The notes under the pieces: model-generated
Databases searched by the model: none
What the model saw: only the letters and a program-made list of their open reading frames with translations
Told to the model about the DNA's origin: nothing
NCBI GenBank assembly: GCA_046351415.1
Contig: JAXLYO010000007.1
Coordinates: 186,001-250,000 of the forward strand
Direction: 5' to 3'
Source of the DNA: JABFRG01 sp046351415
GTDB lineage: Bacteria > Myxococcota_A > Polyangia > Polyangiales > Polyangiaceae
DNA: 64,000 bases
In this document: in pieces, positions 9,309-19,355 of the stretch
How positions within the stretch are numbered: the first letter of the stretch is position 1
How the letters are laid out: every line of letters begins with the position of its first letter
Position numbers and translations under genes: made by a program

Positions 9309-10772
9309 ATGAGTGGCGGCGGACAGACCTACGTCTGTCCGAAGTGCGGCCGTGGCGCGTCGGGAGGTCTCACGTGCGTCGATGACGGCACGCCGCTCAT
9401 CCGCTCGACGCACGGAGCGGACCCGCTCATTGGGCGAACGCTCGCAGGAAGGTTCACGATTTCGTCTCGCCTCGGCGCCGGCTCCATGGGCGCTGTCTAT
9501 CGCGCAAGCCAGAACGCGATGGGTCGCGATGTGGCCATCAAGATTCTCCGTAACGACAAGACCATCGACGAGAATGCCAAAGCGCGGTTCTTGAGAGAAG
9601 CGAGGACGAACAGCGTCCTCACCTCACCGCACACGGTGACGGTCTTCGACTTCGGCGAGAGCGACTCCGGCGAATTGTTTCTCGCGATGGAGCTGCTCGA
9701 GGGCGAGAGCCTCGGGCAAAGGCTCGCACGCATCGGTCGCCTTCCCTTCCCCGAGGCCGTCGAGGTGGCGCGACAAGCTCTTCGCTCGCTCGCAGAAGCG
9801 CACGGCAAGGGCATCGTCCATCGTGACTTGAAGCCGGACAACCTGTTTTTCGCGCGTGTGGTGAGCGGAGACGAGCACGAGGAGATCGTGAAGATCCTCG
9901 ACTTCGGCATCGCCAAGATGCTTCGCGACGAAGACCGCGAGCTCAATGCCATCGAGACGCAGGCCGGGACCGTATTCGGAACGCCGCGTTACATGTCGCC
10001 CGAGCAAGCGCAGGGCAAGCCACTCGATGCGCGCAGCGACCTCTACTCGCTCGGCGTCATCCTCTACCACATGGTGACCGGGGCCCCCCCGTTCACGGAC
10101 GACGATGCCATTCTCGTGATGGCGCGGCACATCAAGACGGTCCCGGAGCCGCCGACACGGATGTGCCCCGACGCCGGTATTCCCGAAGAACTCGACCTCG
10201 TCATCATGCGCGCGCTGTCGAAAGACCCCGCATCGCGACCGGCGAACGCCGAAATGATGGCCCTCGAACTGTCGCGCACGGTCGATGGTCACTACAGCGG
10301 CAGCGGGCTTCGCGTCTCGAACGCGCCTCCACCGATGCCCCCGCCCCATGCCTCCTATGCGTCCATCCCTGACGGTACGCGCGGAGACTTGGCGGCCGCG
10401 CCTCGACCGAATCGGGCGGCGTTCTGGATCGTCGCGGCGTTGCTGATCGTGGCGGCAGGTGTGGTCGGAAGCCTCGCAGCAGTGTGGGTGCGCGCCAAAA
10501 ACGCAGAGAACTCCGTTCCTTCGGCGACGGCTTCGCCGACGGCGCGCGTCACTCCGCCCCCGCCATCGGCGACCCCTGCACGCACTGCCCCGCCGCCAGA
10601 CACGTTCGTGCCCGACGAACTCCCCAGAGTGCCGGCGACCACCACGCCGGCGGGACGCGGAACCACTCCGAAAGGCCCTTTGAAGCCGCCAACAGGGCCG
10701 CTCACGCCGTTTACGGCCAAGCCCCGAACGACGGCACCGAGTACCGCGGCAACGTACGGTCCACTGGAATAG
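9309..10772 (+). CDS. Membrane Ser/Thr protein kinase with N-terminal zinc ribbon
   Basis: Complete Hanks-type kinase: glycine loop GAGSMGAV (about 56-63), ATP lysine in VAIK (78), HRDLKPDN (171-178), DFG (198-200), and activation segment GTPRYMSPEQ. It is preceded by a short ribbon (CPKCG, then one further Cys and CVDDG-like sequence), seen in several myxobacterial kinases. One membrane helix near 371-394 (WIVAALLIVAAGVVG) separates the cytoplasmic kinase from a ~100-residue Pro/Thr-rich exported tail with no sensor fold. ATG 9309 puts the ribbon at the N-terminus; an in-frame GTG at 9282 would add nine residues. The giant TPR gene follows 43 bases later in the same direction. Confidence 0.9.
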   Translation: MSGGGQTYVCPKCGRGASGGLTCVDDGTPLIRSTHGADPLIGRTLAGRFTISSRLGAGSMGAVYRASQNAMGRDVAIKILRNDKTIDENAKARFLREARTNSVLTSPHTVTVFDFGESDSGELFLAMELLEGESLGQRLARIGRLPFPEAVEVARQALRSLAEAHGKGIVHRDLKPDNLFFARVVSGDEHEEIVKILDFGIAKMLRDEDRELNAIETQAGTVFGTPRYMSPEQAQGKPLDARSDLYSLGVILYHMVTGAPPFTDDDAILVMARHIKTVPEPPTRMCPDAGIPEELDLVIMRALSKDPASRPANAEMMALELSRTVDGHYSGSGLRVSNAPPPMPPPHASYASIPDGTRGDLAAAPRPNRAAFWIVAALLIVAAGVVGSLAAVWVRAKNAENSVPSATASPTARVTPPPPSATPARTAPPPDTFVPDELPRVPATTTPAGRGTTPKGPLKPPTGPLTPFTAKPRTTAPSTAATYGPLE

Positions 10773-10815
10773 TCCCATAGTAATGAAGCGCCGTTCGGTG
10801 TAGCCTCGCGGCCCT

Positions 10816-13800
10816 ATGGATGCGACGCAGCTTGATCAGCTCGTTCGGCGCCTCGTTGATAATCCCCACGACGAAGATGCCTTGGCTTTTGCTCACCAAG
10901 AGGGCGAGGAAGACCCCAAAGGGTACGCCACGCTGCTCGAACGCGTGGGCACCGACTCGCGTGACCCAGCCTATGCGGCGCACTGGCTGAGTGAATCCGC
11001 GCACGTGTGGATGAGCGTCATCGGCGATGCACCTCGCGCTGCACGCCTTTTGATGACAGCCGTCGATCGCGATCCGACGCACCGCGTGTCGGCCGACCGG
11101 CTCGCCGAGCTCTATCGCAATCGCGGCGAAGCCAAAGCCCTCGCGGCTCTCCTCGACCGCCGCGCGCGGGCGCTCGCCCCCATGGCAACGTCCGACGCAG
11201 AGCTTCGCAACGACCTCGCCGGGATGCACGAGGAACTGGGCCGTCTCTTCTCCGAAGCACCGCTTTCGCAGCCGCGCAAAGCCATCGAGCACTTCAAGAA
11301 AGCTGCGGAGTACGACCCGCAGAGCGCCTACGCGATCTTCAGCGCACGCGAGCTCATGAAAAGCGCTGGCATGTATCAAGAAGCCATTCCGCTCTACGCA
11401 GCGGAGCTCGCCATCGAAGCCGACGAGGGACGAAAGCTCGCCCTCCTGCGCGACGAGGCCGAGACCTGCAAGCTCGCCGGGGACCTCGCTGCAGCCGGTC
11501 GCGCACTGGCTCAGGCCCTCGACCTTGGCGACGAGGACCCTGCCCTCAAGCAAGAATACGCGGAGCTCGTGCTCTCTCGCGCACAATCGGGCGCCGACGT
11601 TGGCGCCGACGAACGCGCACGGGCCGTGCACTTCTTGGGTGCGCTCGCTAGCGAAGCAGAAGGTGAACACGGCCTTGCGTACGCGGCGGCTGCCCTCGAG
11701 CTCGATCCCGGCGACGACGTCGCGCTCGGGGCCTACGCGAATCAAGCGGGCAACCTCGGTCGCGACGAAGACATCGCCACGCGTTACGCGGCCTATCTCA
11801 AAGTGAATCCGAACGGAGCTCACGCCGACGCCGCACGAAGAAGCGTGGGAGAACCCGGCGGCGGAGATGCAACCGCGGCGACCGACATCAAGGTGGCCGA
11901 AGACCTCGCACGTGAGCGCGCCAAGGCCGCCGCACGCGGAGGCACCATCACCGGCACCGGTGGCACCTCCACGGGCTCTGGCGTCAAGGAGAAGCAGCCC
12001 CCGCGAGAAGACCCGCTCGCCATGTTCGCGAACGAGGCGGCCCAGAACGCCGCGAGCAGCATGAAGCGGCCATCGAACATCCCCGCCGACCGTCTCCAGG
12101 GCATCCTCGACGCAGCGCAGATGCTCGCGGGGAAAGGCAAGCGCACCGAGGCCTACGTCAAGTATCGCGAAGTTCTCGAAAACGACCCGTCCCATCCCGA
12201 GGCGCTCGCTTGGATCGAAGACTACCTCCGTGGTCGTCGCGACTACCCGCAACTCAAGGACGTCCTCCTGGCTAGCGTGCGAGCCATGGGCACGCGCGAG
12301 AGCGTGGAGTCCAAGAAAGAGCGTCTCCGGGAGGTCGCTGGCCTCTGCGAGGGTCAGCTGCGTGACGTCGATGGCGCCGTGAGCGCGTGGCGTCAACTCA
12401 TCGCCCTCGATCGCTCCGACGAGAGCGCACGCAACGCGCTGCTCCGTTTGCTCGAGCGATCGAATCGATTCGACGACATCGCCAAGCTCCTCGAGCAAGA
12501 AGCGACCATCGAGACGGACATCGAGACGAAGATCTCGCTCGAAAAGAAGCTGGCACGCCTCCAAGAGGACAAGCGAAAAGACCTTGTAGGCGCAGCAGAG
12601 GCGTGGGGCCGTATCGCACGCCTCCAGCCTGAGGCAGAAATTCCGATCGCCACCGCGTCGAAGCTCTACGAGCGCGCCGACAAGCTCGACCTCGCAGCGC
12701 AAGTCATCGCCGAAACCGCTCCGCTCGTCGAAGACCCGATGGCGCGCGGCAACCTCTTCGAGCGCCTCGCTCAATTGCGCGAGACGATGGGCGAACTCGT
12801 CTCCGCCGGCGAGTCCTACGCAGAGGCAGCGGAGGCTCTCCGCAACGGGCGCCTCTGGGAAGAAGCCGAGCGCTTGTTTGCCGCATCGGAGGAGTGGGAA
12901 AAGGCCGCCAATGCCGCCGCACAGCGCGGTGAACTGACGAGCGACCTGAAAGTGCAAGCCAGCTTCCGTGCGCGAGGGTCCGAATACCTCGTCCGCGCGG
13001 GCGACGAGGCTGGAGCCCTCCGCGAGCTCGAGATTGCGACCGACCTCGACCCGCTGAACGACTCGTATGCCGACCAGCTCTCGGAACGCTTCTCGCGCTC
13101 CGACCAACACGACCGCCTCGTGCAGTTCTTGACCCGCCGTGGCGAGCGCCTCGTCGATCGACTGAAGCGCGTTTCGATGCGTCGGCAAGCGGCGACCATC
13201 GCGGCGGGCAAGCTGCGCGATCGCGAACTCGCGCGTGACCTCTGGCTGAAGGTATTGGACGACGGCGACGATCGCGAGGCACTCGAGCGCCTCATTGACG
13301 ACGCCGTCGAGCGCGAAGATCACACGGAAGCGACGACGCTCTTGCGCCGTCTCGGCCAGAACATCGTCGACAAAGCCGAGAAGGCTCGTGTGAGCCTGCG
13401 TGAAGCGGAGCTCCTCGCCGAAGGCGTCGGGGACGCAGATACGGCCCTCGCCCGCTACGAAGAGATCCTCGCCGAGCTCGACCCCACGTGTCGTCCGGCC
13501 CTTCAGGCCATCGCCGATCTCCAGGAAAAGCGTGGCGAATTCCAGGCCGCAACCGACGCACTCGAGCGCGAGCTCAAGCTCCTCGCGGACCCGCTCGAAC
13601 GCGGACAAATCGCCGGTCGCCTCGCGCGTCTCTACGAAGAGATGAACGACGCGAAGAACGCCATCCGCGCGTTCGACATCGTCCGCAAGGCCGACCTCGA
13701 GGACTACAACGCTCTCACGCGCCTCTGCGAGCTCTGCGAAAAGACGGAGCAGTGGGACCGCGTCACCGAGCTTTTGGCCGAACGCATCGAAGTCGAGGCG

Positions 13801-15984
13801 GACGAAGACGAAGCGGCTCGCATGACGATGAAGCTCGCCAACATCCTGGCCGACAAGCGCGACAAGGGTGACGAAGCCCTCGCCGCTCTCACCGAGTTTG
13901 CCGACCAAGGGCACCCGCTCGTGCGCCAGGCCTACGTCGAGCTCGGCGATCGCCTCGGGTGGAAGGGCGTCGTTGCCCAGAAGCTCGTCGACTGGTGGTT
14001 CGACGCTCGCCACACGCCGGAGCGCACGCAAGCTCTCCGCAGCGCCTTCGATCGCTTTGCACAAGTAGGTCGCGAGCAAGACGCTGTCCGCGTTGGCATC
14101 GAACTCGTTCGCACGAAGGGCGCCGACAAAGAGCTCGCGAAGGGCCTCGAAGAGCTCGCCGTCAAGACGACCGACCAAGAAGCGCTTGCAGTGGCACATG
14201 ACCTCCTCGTGCGCGATCTCCACGGGGCGGACCGCGCCCACGAGCTCGTGCGTCAGGCGGAAGTCAAGGCACGTGCCGGTGTCGCACCGGACGAGGCCAT
14301 GCAGCACGGCGAGGAAGGTCTCGCGAGCATCGCGGCGAGCGATGCCGAGCCCTTGCTCGATCGCCTCTCGCGCCTTACCACGAAGCCCTCGGAGGTTGCA
14401 GACCTCTACGAGCGTCAAATCGGTCGCGCGAAGGCTCCGGCCGATCGCGTGCGCGCACTCGCCCGCGCCGCGCAAGTTGCCGGTTCGCGGGGTCAACCCG
14501 ACCGTGCGCGCGGATTCTTCGAACTCGCGCTCGCCGGCGCTCCGACCGATGCGATCATCGCGAGCCTCGAAACTGCGGCACGCGAAGGCGATCAACATGC
14601 CGGCGGCGACCGTCTGCGAAGGGCACTTGTTTCGGCCATGGCTGCCGGTGGACACGGCGCTCGCGACGGCGGGCGCACGCGTGCATCGCTCTTGCGTCGT
14701 GCCGCATCCGTCGCACACAAGGAACTGAACGACAACGACCAGGCCTTCCGTTGGCTCGGCGAGTCACTCGTAGCCTTCGTCGACCAAAGCACGCTCGACG
14801 AACTCGAGAAGCTCGGTATCGAAATCTCCGATCCGCGCCGAACCGAGGCTGCCCTCTCTCACGCACTCAACGAAGTGTTCGACGGACCGCTCGTGCGGCA
14901 GCTCCTGGAACGCCGCGCGCGTCTTCGCCGCGACCAGCTCGTCGACAAAGCCGGGGCCGCGCAAGACTTGAAGCGTCTGCACGACCTCTCCCCTGCAGAC
15001 CATGCGGTGTTCCACGAGCTCGCAGCGATGCTCCTCGACCTCGCGGACTACCGCGGCCTCGTGCAATTCTACGAGGACCAGATCCTCCGCGGAAGAGACA
15101 CGGCCTACCGCGCGGAGCTCGCTCGCAAGGTCGCACGTCTTTGGGAAGAACAATTGCAAGATGCACGGGAAGCTGCCGACGCATGGCGCCGCGTCCTTCG
15201 CATGAAGGCAGGCGACACCGAGGCCCAAGCCGGCCTCGATCGCGCCAAGGCGCAACAGCTCCAGAAGAGCGCGGGCGGTGTGGACGCATACCTTCCTCCA
15301 CCTCCGCCGAACGCTACCGCAGGTCAAACGGCGGCAACCGCAGCGCGTCCCGCCGCGACCGAAGCGCGCACCGAGCAAACCGGTGAGAAGACCGCGCCGA
15401 AGTCAGAGGCCAAGCCCGTTCGCAAGGCAACGAGCGAACCGCCGAAAGCCCCCATCAAGCCGCGACCGCCGAGCATTCCACCCGCGGGCGAGATCACGAG
15501 CTCCGGCGCGACGATCGACGGGCTCGGTGCGCTTACCCCCGCGGACATCGCCGCCGATCGCGTCTCCCCCGCCAAGGCACCCGCGCCGCCGAAGCAAGAG
15601 GAAGAAGCGCCGAAGAGTGTGCGTCCGTCGCCTCCCGCGGCTGCCGCGGCTCCCGCCCCACCGAAGAGCGTGCGCCCCGCCGCAACGAAGAAAGCGAGCC
15701 CCATCTCGAACATCCTCGACGAGGAGATCGCGATGTCGCTCGAGCGACTGGGCACACCCTCCGCCCCGCCGGCGGGCCCGTCGTCGCGACCGCCTCCGCT
15801 GCCCGGAGCTGCCTCCGCCCCGCCGCCCGCGGATCTCGCGGACACCTCCGACGACGCCGCGATCGATGCCGGTCTAGCCGCCCTCGATTCGCAAATCTCG
15901 ACGAAGAAGCACGAAGAGGAAGTCATCGACGCGGACGAGCTCGCCGAGTTCGTCGAAGGCGAGGACGACTTGCACGACGCCTGA
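10816..15984 (+). CDS. Giant TPR-repeat protein (1722 residues)
   Basis: A very long protein made of TPR-type helix pairs from about residue 20 to 1490, e.g. AQMLAGKGKRTEAYVKYREVL and GRLARLYEEMNDAKNAIRAF (partial). It has no signal peptide or membrane helix. The last ~230 residues are Pro/Ala/Lys/Ser-rich with a repeated PPKSVRP motif and end in an acidic stretch (AEFVEGEDDLHDA), a likely disordered tail. Codon position bias is strong throughout, supporting coding on this strand although a 1335-codon open frame lies opposite. It is directly downstream of the Ser/Thr kinase gene, so a scaffold role in that signalling path is possible but unproven. Confidence 0.88.
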   Translation: MDATQLDQLVRRLVDNPHDEDALAFAHQEGEEDPKGYATLLERVGTDSRDPAYAAHWLSESAHVWMSVIGDAPRAARLLMTAVDRDPTHRVSADRLAELYRNRGEAKALAALLDRRARALAPMATSDAELRNDLAGMHEELGRLFSEAPLSQPRKAIEHFKKAAEYDPQSAYAIFSARELMKSAGMYQEAIPLYAAELAIEADEGRKLALLRDEAETCKLAGDLAAAGRALAQALDLGDEDPALKQEYAELVLSRAQSGADVGADERARAVHFLGALASEAEGEHGLAYAAAALELDPGDDVALGAYANQAGNLGRDEDIATRYAAYLKVNPNGAHADAARRSVGEPGGGDATAATDIKVAEDLARERAKAAARGGTITGTGGTSTGSGVKEKQPPREDPLAMFANEAAQNAASSMKRPSNIPADRLQGILDAAQMLAGKGKRTEAYVKYREVLENDPSHPEALAWIEDYLRGRRDYPQLKDVLLASVRAMGTRESVESKKERLREVAGLCEGQLRDVDGAVSAWRQLIALDRSDESARNALLRLLERSNRFDDIAKLLEQEATIETDIETKISLEKKLARLQEDKRKDLVGAAEAWGRIARLQPEAEIPIATASKLYERADKLDLAAQVIAETAPLVEDPMARGNLFERLAQLRETMGELVSAGESYAEAAEALRNGRLWEEAERLFAASEEWEKAANAAAQRGELTSDLKVQASFRARGSEYLVRAGDEAGALRELEIATDLDPLNDSYADQLSERFSRSDQHDRLVQFLTRRGERLVDRLKRVSMRRQAATIAAGKLRDRELARDLWLKVLDDGDDREALERLIDDAVEREDHTEATTLLRRLGQNIVDKAEKARVSLREAELLAEGVGDADTALARYEEILAELDPTCRPALQAIADLQEKRGEFQAATDALERELKLLADPLERGQIAGRLARLYEEMNDAKNAIRAFDIVRKADLEDYNALTRLCELCEKTEQWDRVTELLAERIEVEADEDEAARMTMKLANILADKRDKGDEALAALTEFADQGHPLVRQAYVELGDRLGWKGVVAQKLVDWWFDARHTPERTQALRSAFDRFAQVGREQDAVRVGIELVRTKGADKELAKGLEELAVKTTDQEALAVAHDLLVRDLHGADRAHELVRQAEVKARAGVAPDEAMQHGEEGLASIAASDAEPLLDRLSRLTTKPSEVADLYERQIGRAKAPADRVRALARAAQVAGSRGQPDRARGFFELALAGAPTDAIIASLETAAREGDQHAGGDRLRRALVSAMAAGGHGARDGGRTRASLLRRAASVAHKELNDNDQAFRWLGESLVAFVDQSTLDELEKLGIEISDPRRTEAALSHALNEVFDGPLVRQLLERRARLRRDQLVDKAGAAQDLKRLHDLSPADHAVFHELAAMLLDLADYRGLVQFYEDQILRGRDTAYRAELARKVARLWEEQLQDAREAADAWRRVLRMKAGDTEAQAGLDRAKAQQLQKSAGGVDAYLPPPPPNATAGQTAATAARPAATEARTEQTGEKTAPKSEAKPVRKATSEPPKAPIKPRPPSIPPAGEITSSGATIDGLGALTPADIAADRVSPAKAPAPPKQEEEAPKSVRPSPPAAAAAPAPPKSVRPAATKKASPISNILDEEIAMSLERLGTPSAPPAGPSSRPPPLPGAASAPPPADLADTSDDAAIDAGLAALDSQISTKKHEEEVIDADELAEFVEGEDDLHDA

Positions 15985-15992
15985 CCGTTTGG

Positions 15993-16015
15993 ACGGCCCG
16001 CGTTTCGTGGGCCGT
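15993..16015. terminator. Hairpin between convergent genes
   Basis: ACGGCCC (15993-15999) pairs with GGGCCGT (16009-16015) around a 9-nt loop, just after the giant TPR stop and before the stop of the convergent S66 peptidase. There is no T-tract, so it is a candidate bidirectional hairpin rather than a classical terminator. Confidence 0.4.
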
Positions 16016-16047
16016 TCGGTCGCCGCTCGACGGCATTCAACGCCGCT

Positions 16048-16977
16048 CTACGGTCTCCACGGTTCGGCGAACATGACGAGGCTCGTCCCTTCGAGTCGCG
16101 CGCGCGCTCCCTGAATCCAGGGGGCGTTCGTCGTTCCATGCCCGAATGGCGCTCCCCCGAAGACCGGAACGCGCACGCCGCGCGCGAAATGCTCGAAGAC
16201 GTCTGCAACGCGAACGGGGTCCGTCGCAACGTCGCAGTTGGTGAATTCTCCGAGCACGATCGCTGCCGCGTCCGAGAAATACTTCGCAAGCGCTGTCAGC
16301 ATGCGGTCGATGCGATACGGGCGTTCGCCGACGTCCTCGAGAAGCCAAATCGCCCCCTTCGGAGGAGCGAGACGGCCCGCAGCCGCTTGTGTGAACAAGA
16401 GCGTGAGGTTGCCCCCGAAGAGCGGTCCCTCGACCCTAGGCACCTCCGCCTTGCCGCGTTCCCCGAGCCCGATGCGCGCGATATTGCTCCACGTCCGTGG
16501 GCGCGGGTCCCCCTCGAGTGCCCGGAGGAGATCGCAACGGTCTCCGGCGGAGGCCGCCGCGAGCCCCGTCACGTTCGCCGAATGGATCGATGCGACGCCC
16601 GCCGTCGCGGCCTCGATGTGCAGCGTCGTGATATCCGAGAAGCCGCACACCCAACGGGGCCGTGCTGCGAAGTCTGCAAACGAAACGCGTTCGAGAAGTC
16701 TCGTGGCTCCATAGCCTCCGCGCGCCGCGATAACGGCCCGAAAGCGAGGGTCGTTCAGCGCGGAAGCGAGCTCTGCCGCTCGGCGCACGTCATCTCCTGC
16801 GAGATAGCCCGTCGCCGAAAGGATGTCCGAGCGAACATGAACGCGATAACGCTGCCTCAACCAAGCGAGCCCCGCGAAAAACTCGCTTCTCGGAAAGGGC
16901 CCTGCGGGAGCCACGACCGCGACCTCGTCTCCCGGCGAAAGCGGGCGTGGCCATACGACCGCAGCGGGAGCGCTCAT
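16048..16977 (-). CDS. ldcA: LD-carboxypeptidase (peptidase S66, MccF-like)
   Basis: 309 residues, normal S66 length. The fold markers are all present: N-terminal SPGDEVAVVAPAGPF, nucleophile motif GFSDITTLH (Ser about residue 118), GGNLTLL, the catalytic Glu in LLEDVGERPYRIDRML, and the His in PFGHG. Family members remove the terminal D-Ala from murein tetrapeptides during recycling, or in the MccF branch inactivate peptide-nucleotide toxins. It is a cytoplasmic protein without signal peptide. ATG 16977 lies divergent from the deacetylase gene at 17135. Confidence 0.9.
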   Translation of the reverse strand: MSAPAAVVWPRPLSPGDEVAVVAPAGPFPRSEFFAGLAWLRQRYRVHVRSDILSATGYLAGDDVRRAAELASALNDPRFRAVIAARGGYGATRLLERVSFADFAARPRWVCGFSDITTLHIEAATAGVASIHSANVTGLAAASAGDRCDLLRALEGDPRPRTWSNIARIGLGERGKAEVPRVEGPLFGGNLTLLFTQAAAGRLAPPKGAIWLLEDVGERPYRIDRMLTALAKYFSDAAAIVLGEFTNCDVATDPVRVADVFEHFARGVRVPVFGGAPFGHGTTNAPWIQGARARLEGTSLVMFAEPWRP

Positions 16978-17134
16978 GTCCGCGACTTACCACGCTCGCG
17001 GTGACGGGCAAAAAACGGGATGGATCGTGAAATTTTCGACATGAGTGTAAAATTGGGGAATTTTTGTGGCTGAGCTACGTACGAGGGGAGTATTCTTTGG
17101 GAACCTGATCTTGTTTTGTCGAAGGAGAGAATGG

Positions 17135-18268
17135 ATGAAGTTTGGACGAACTCTTTGTATCGGTGCGGCGGTCGTCTGGTCGGTTCTCGGCGCTGGCTGC
17201 GCAAGCGACGAAACGACGGGCGGCTCTGACGACAACGTCAACAGCGACATCCCGCAGTACGTTCTTCTCGCCTTCGACGGTTCCTACAACAACGCGTTCT
17301 GGGAAGAGTCCGTCAACTTCGCAAAAACCGTCAAACATACCGACGGTTCGCACATCAAGTTCACGTACTTCGTCAACCCTTCGTACTACCTCGCGAACGC
17401 CAAGAAGACCGCCTACAAGGGCCCGAAGACGGCGGCCGGTTCGTCGGCCATCGGGTTCGGCGGAACGGACGCAGAGATCGCGACGCGCGTCACCCTCACG
17501 CAGACGGCGTTCAACGATGGCCACGAGATCGCGTCGCACGCGGTCGGTCACTTCGACGGAAGCAAGTGGACGACCGACGACTGGAACATCGAGTTCAAGG
17601 CGTTCGATCGTTTCTTCTTCTACAAGAACGGCGTCGAGACCGAACCACGCCCGGAGTTCGACGGCATCAAGGCCGCGAAGGTCGTCGGCTTCCGCGCTCC
17701 ACAGCTCGGTCAAGGGCCTGGCCTCTATCCGACCCTGAAGAACTTCGGCTTCTCGTACGACACGAGCAAGGTCGCGTCGACGGGCTACTGGCCGGTGAAG
17801 ACGAACGGCGTTTGGAACTTCCCGCTGGCGAGCCTCGTGCTCAAGAACAGCGGCAAGCGCACGCTTTCGATGGACTACAACCACTACATCGCTCACTCGA
17901 AGGGCGTCTCCGATTCGGCGAACTCCGAGAAGTACCGCGCCGACGTCGTCGCCACTTACAAGGCCTACTTCGACAAGAACTATGCGGGCAGCCGCGCACC
18001 CGTGCACATCGGCCACCACTTCTCGAAGTGGAATGGCGCTGCCTACTGGAACGCGATGAAAGACTTCGCGGCCTACGCTTGCACCAAGGCGAACGTGAAG
18101 TGCGTCACCTACCGCGAGTTCGCCGAGTTCATGGAAGCCCTCCCCGCAACGCGTCGCGCAGAGCTCCAGGCTGGCAATGGTCGTGACTCTGGCGAGGTTT
18201 GCACGGCCGCGGAATGCGGTGACCTCGACGGAGAAGCCGCCCACAAGGACGAAGGCTCGTTCGATTGA
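17135..18268 (+). CDS. Polysaccharide deacetylase-like lipoprotein (CE4)
   Basis: ATG 17135 follows a strong ribosome site (GAAGGAGA at 17121-17128) and starts MKFGRTL with lipobox LGAGC (Cys22). CE4/NodB landmarks: FDG (Asp48) in the first strand, the metal pair in SHAVGH (His135, His139), GFRAPQ, and HIGHHFSKW near residue 306. The first motif has one Asp (LAFDGSYNN) rather than the TFDDG pair, a divergent form. CE4 enzymes remove N-acetyl groups from chitin or peptidoglycan, or O-acetyl groups from xylan. It is outer-surface or periplasmic by its anchor. Its stop overlaps the likely TTG start of the next gene. Confidence 0.82.
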   Translation: MKFGRTLCIGAAVVWSVLGAGCASDETTGGSDDNVNSDIPQYVLLAFDGSYNNAFWEESVNFAKTVKHTDGSHIKFTYFVNPSYYLANAKKTAYKGPKTAAGSSAIGFGGTDAEIATRVTLTQTAFNDGHEIASHAVGHFDGSKWTTDDWNIEFKAFDRFFFYKNGVETEPRPEFDGIKAAKVVGFRAPQLGQGPGLYPTLKNFGFSYDTSKVASTGYWPVKTNGVWNFPLASLVLKNSGKRTLSMDYNHYIAHSKGVSDSANSEKYRADVVATYKAYFDKNYAGSRAPVHIGHHFSKWNGAAYWNAMKDFAAYACTKANVKCVTYREFAEFMEALPATRRAELQAGNGRDSGEVCTAAECGDLDGEAAHKDEGSFD

Positions 18269-19260
18269 TCGATTCGTCGCACGGTCCCACGAAGAACGTG
18301 ACTCCCGCGTGGCGTCACGTTCGGGGCATTGGAATGGTTGCGCTGATTCTCGGCGCAACCTTTTCTTCGTCCATCGTTGGCTGTGCGAATGCCGAACCAG
18401 CGACGCCCCCCACGACGCATGACGACCTCCGCGGCGGCGCGCTCGCCACCGCCAGAATCTACAGTGGAATCGGAATCCTCGGTCGCGAAGCAGCCAACAA
18501 GCAAGACGCCGTCACCGCGTGTACCGGGACGCTGATCGGACCGAAGAAAGTCATCACCGCGAAGCACTGCATCCGCGACGATGCCGAGGGCCCCGACAAC
18601 CGAATCGAAGAAGGCCTCTACTTCTTCGTAGGCCTCCGGGAAACCGACATCGAGAAAAGGTCCAAGGTCGTGTCGGCGAAGGTCCCGAAGGCCATGGCGG
18701 GCGGCTACATCAACTATGGCTCGGACGTCGCCGTCCTCGAGCTGGAGGAAGCCATCAAGGGAGTACCTTACGCCCTGACCGCGACGGAGCACTTCCCCAC
18801 CTCGATGGTTGGCAAGCGCTTGGCCATGATTGGCTACGGCTTCGACCAGGAGGAAATCGATGGTGTGCGACGTGTGGGCGCAGTCACGCTCGTCTCGAAC
18901 AGGGACGCTGCTCTAGGCCGCGCATTCCCCGCATGGGGCGACTTCATGAAGTTCATCGTGGACGTCGAGAACGACCCCGGGATCGCGAGCGGCGAAGACG
19001 ATCGAGAGGCGATGGCAAGGCGCGCCTTCGACTACAAACTGTTGCCCAACTACGAGGCGTTCGTGGGGCTCGGCACGAACGATGCTCAGCCCTGCCGCAA
19101 TGATTCTGGTGCGCCAGTCGTGTTCGAGGCGAACGGGTTGCTCGTTGTTTGGGCCGTGGCCTCTGGCTCCCTCAAGTTGTCCGAAAGCTCATGCGGAAAC
19201 TACGGTTCCTTCGTCGCTACGTTTGGACCTGAAGTTCAGGCCATCTTGCACGCGCCATAG
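18265..19260 (+). CDS. Trypsin-like serine protease lipoprotein (S1)
   Basis: Chymotrypsin-fold triad: ITAKHC (His), SDVAVLEL (Asp) and CRNDSGAPV (Ser). The GDSGGP box is altered to NDSGAP, which still keeps the nucleophile. A lipobox SSIVGC precedes an Asn-Ala-Glu-Pro linker. The start is uncertain. TTG at 18265 overlaps the previous stop (TTGA); GTG at 18298 gives a good signal peptide with basic n-region (MTPAWRHVRGIG); ATG 18334 removes that basic region. I favour 18298 or 18265. It is translationally linked to the deacetylase-like lipoprotein. Confidence 0.8.
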   Translation: MIDSSHGPTKNVTPAWRHVRGIGMVALILGATFSSSIVGCANAEPATPPTTHDDLRGGALATARIYSGIGILGREAANKQDAVTACTGTLIGPKKVITAKHCIRDDAEGPDNRIEEGLYFFVGLRETDIEKRSKVVSAKVPKAMAGGYINYGSDVAVLELEEAIKGVPYALTATEHFPTSMVGKRLAMIGYGFDQEEIDGVRRVGAVTLVSNRDAALGRAFPAWGDFMKFIVDVENDPGIASGEDDREAMARRAFDYKLLPNYEAFVGLGTNDAQPCRNDSGAPVVFEANGLLVVWAVASGSLKLSESSCGNYGSFVATFGPEVQAILHAP

Positions 19261-19355
19261 GCTGACCGACTACGGTTGAGCCGTTGTGCTTCTGGGCAAT
19301 ACCGAAGGGCGGAATACCTGCGCGCGTTTCCGCCGCATCGCGTACGATCGTGCGT

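Noticed and set aside
10711..14718. 1335-codon open frame on the minus strand
   Set aside because: It lies opposite the giant TPR gene in the codon register that GC3-rich coding keeps free of stops. The plus-strand product shows clear repeat structure; the antisense one has no domain.
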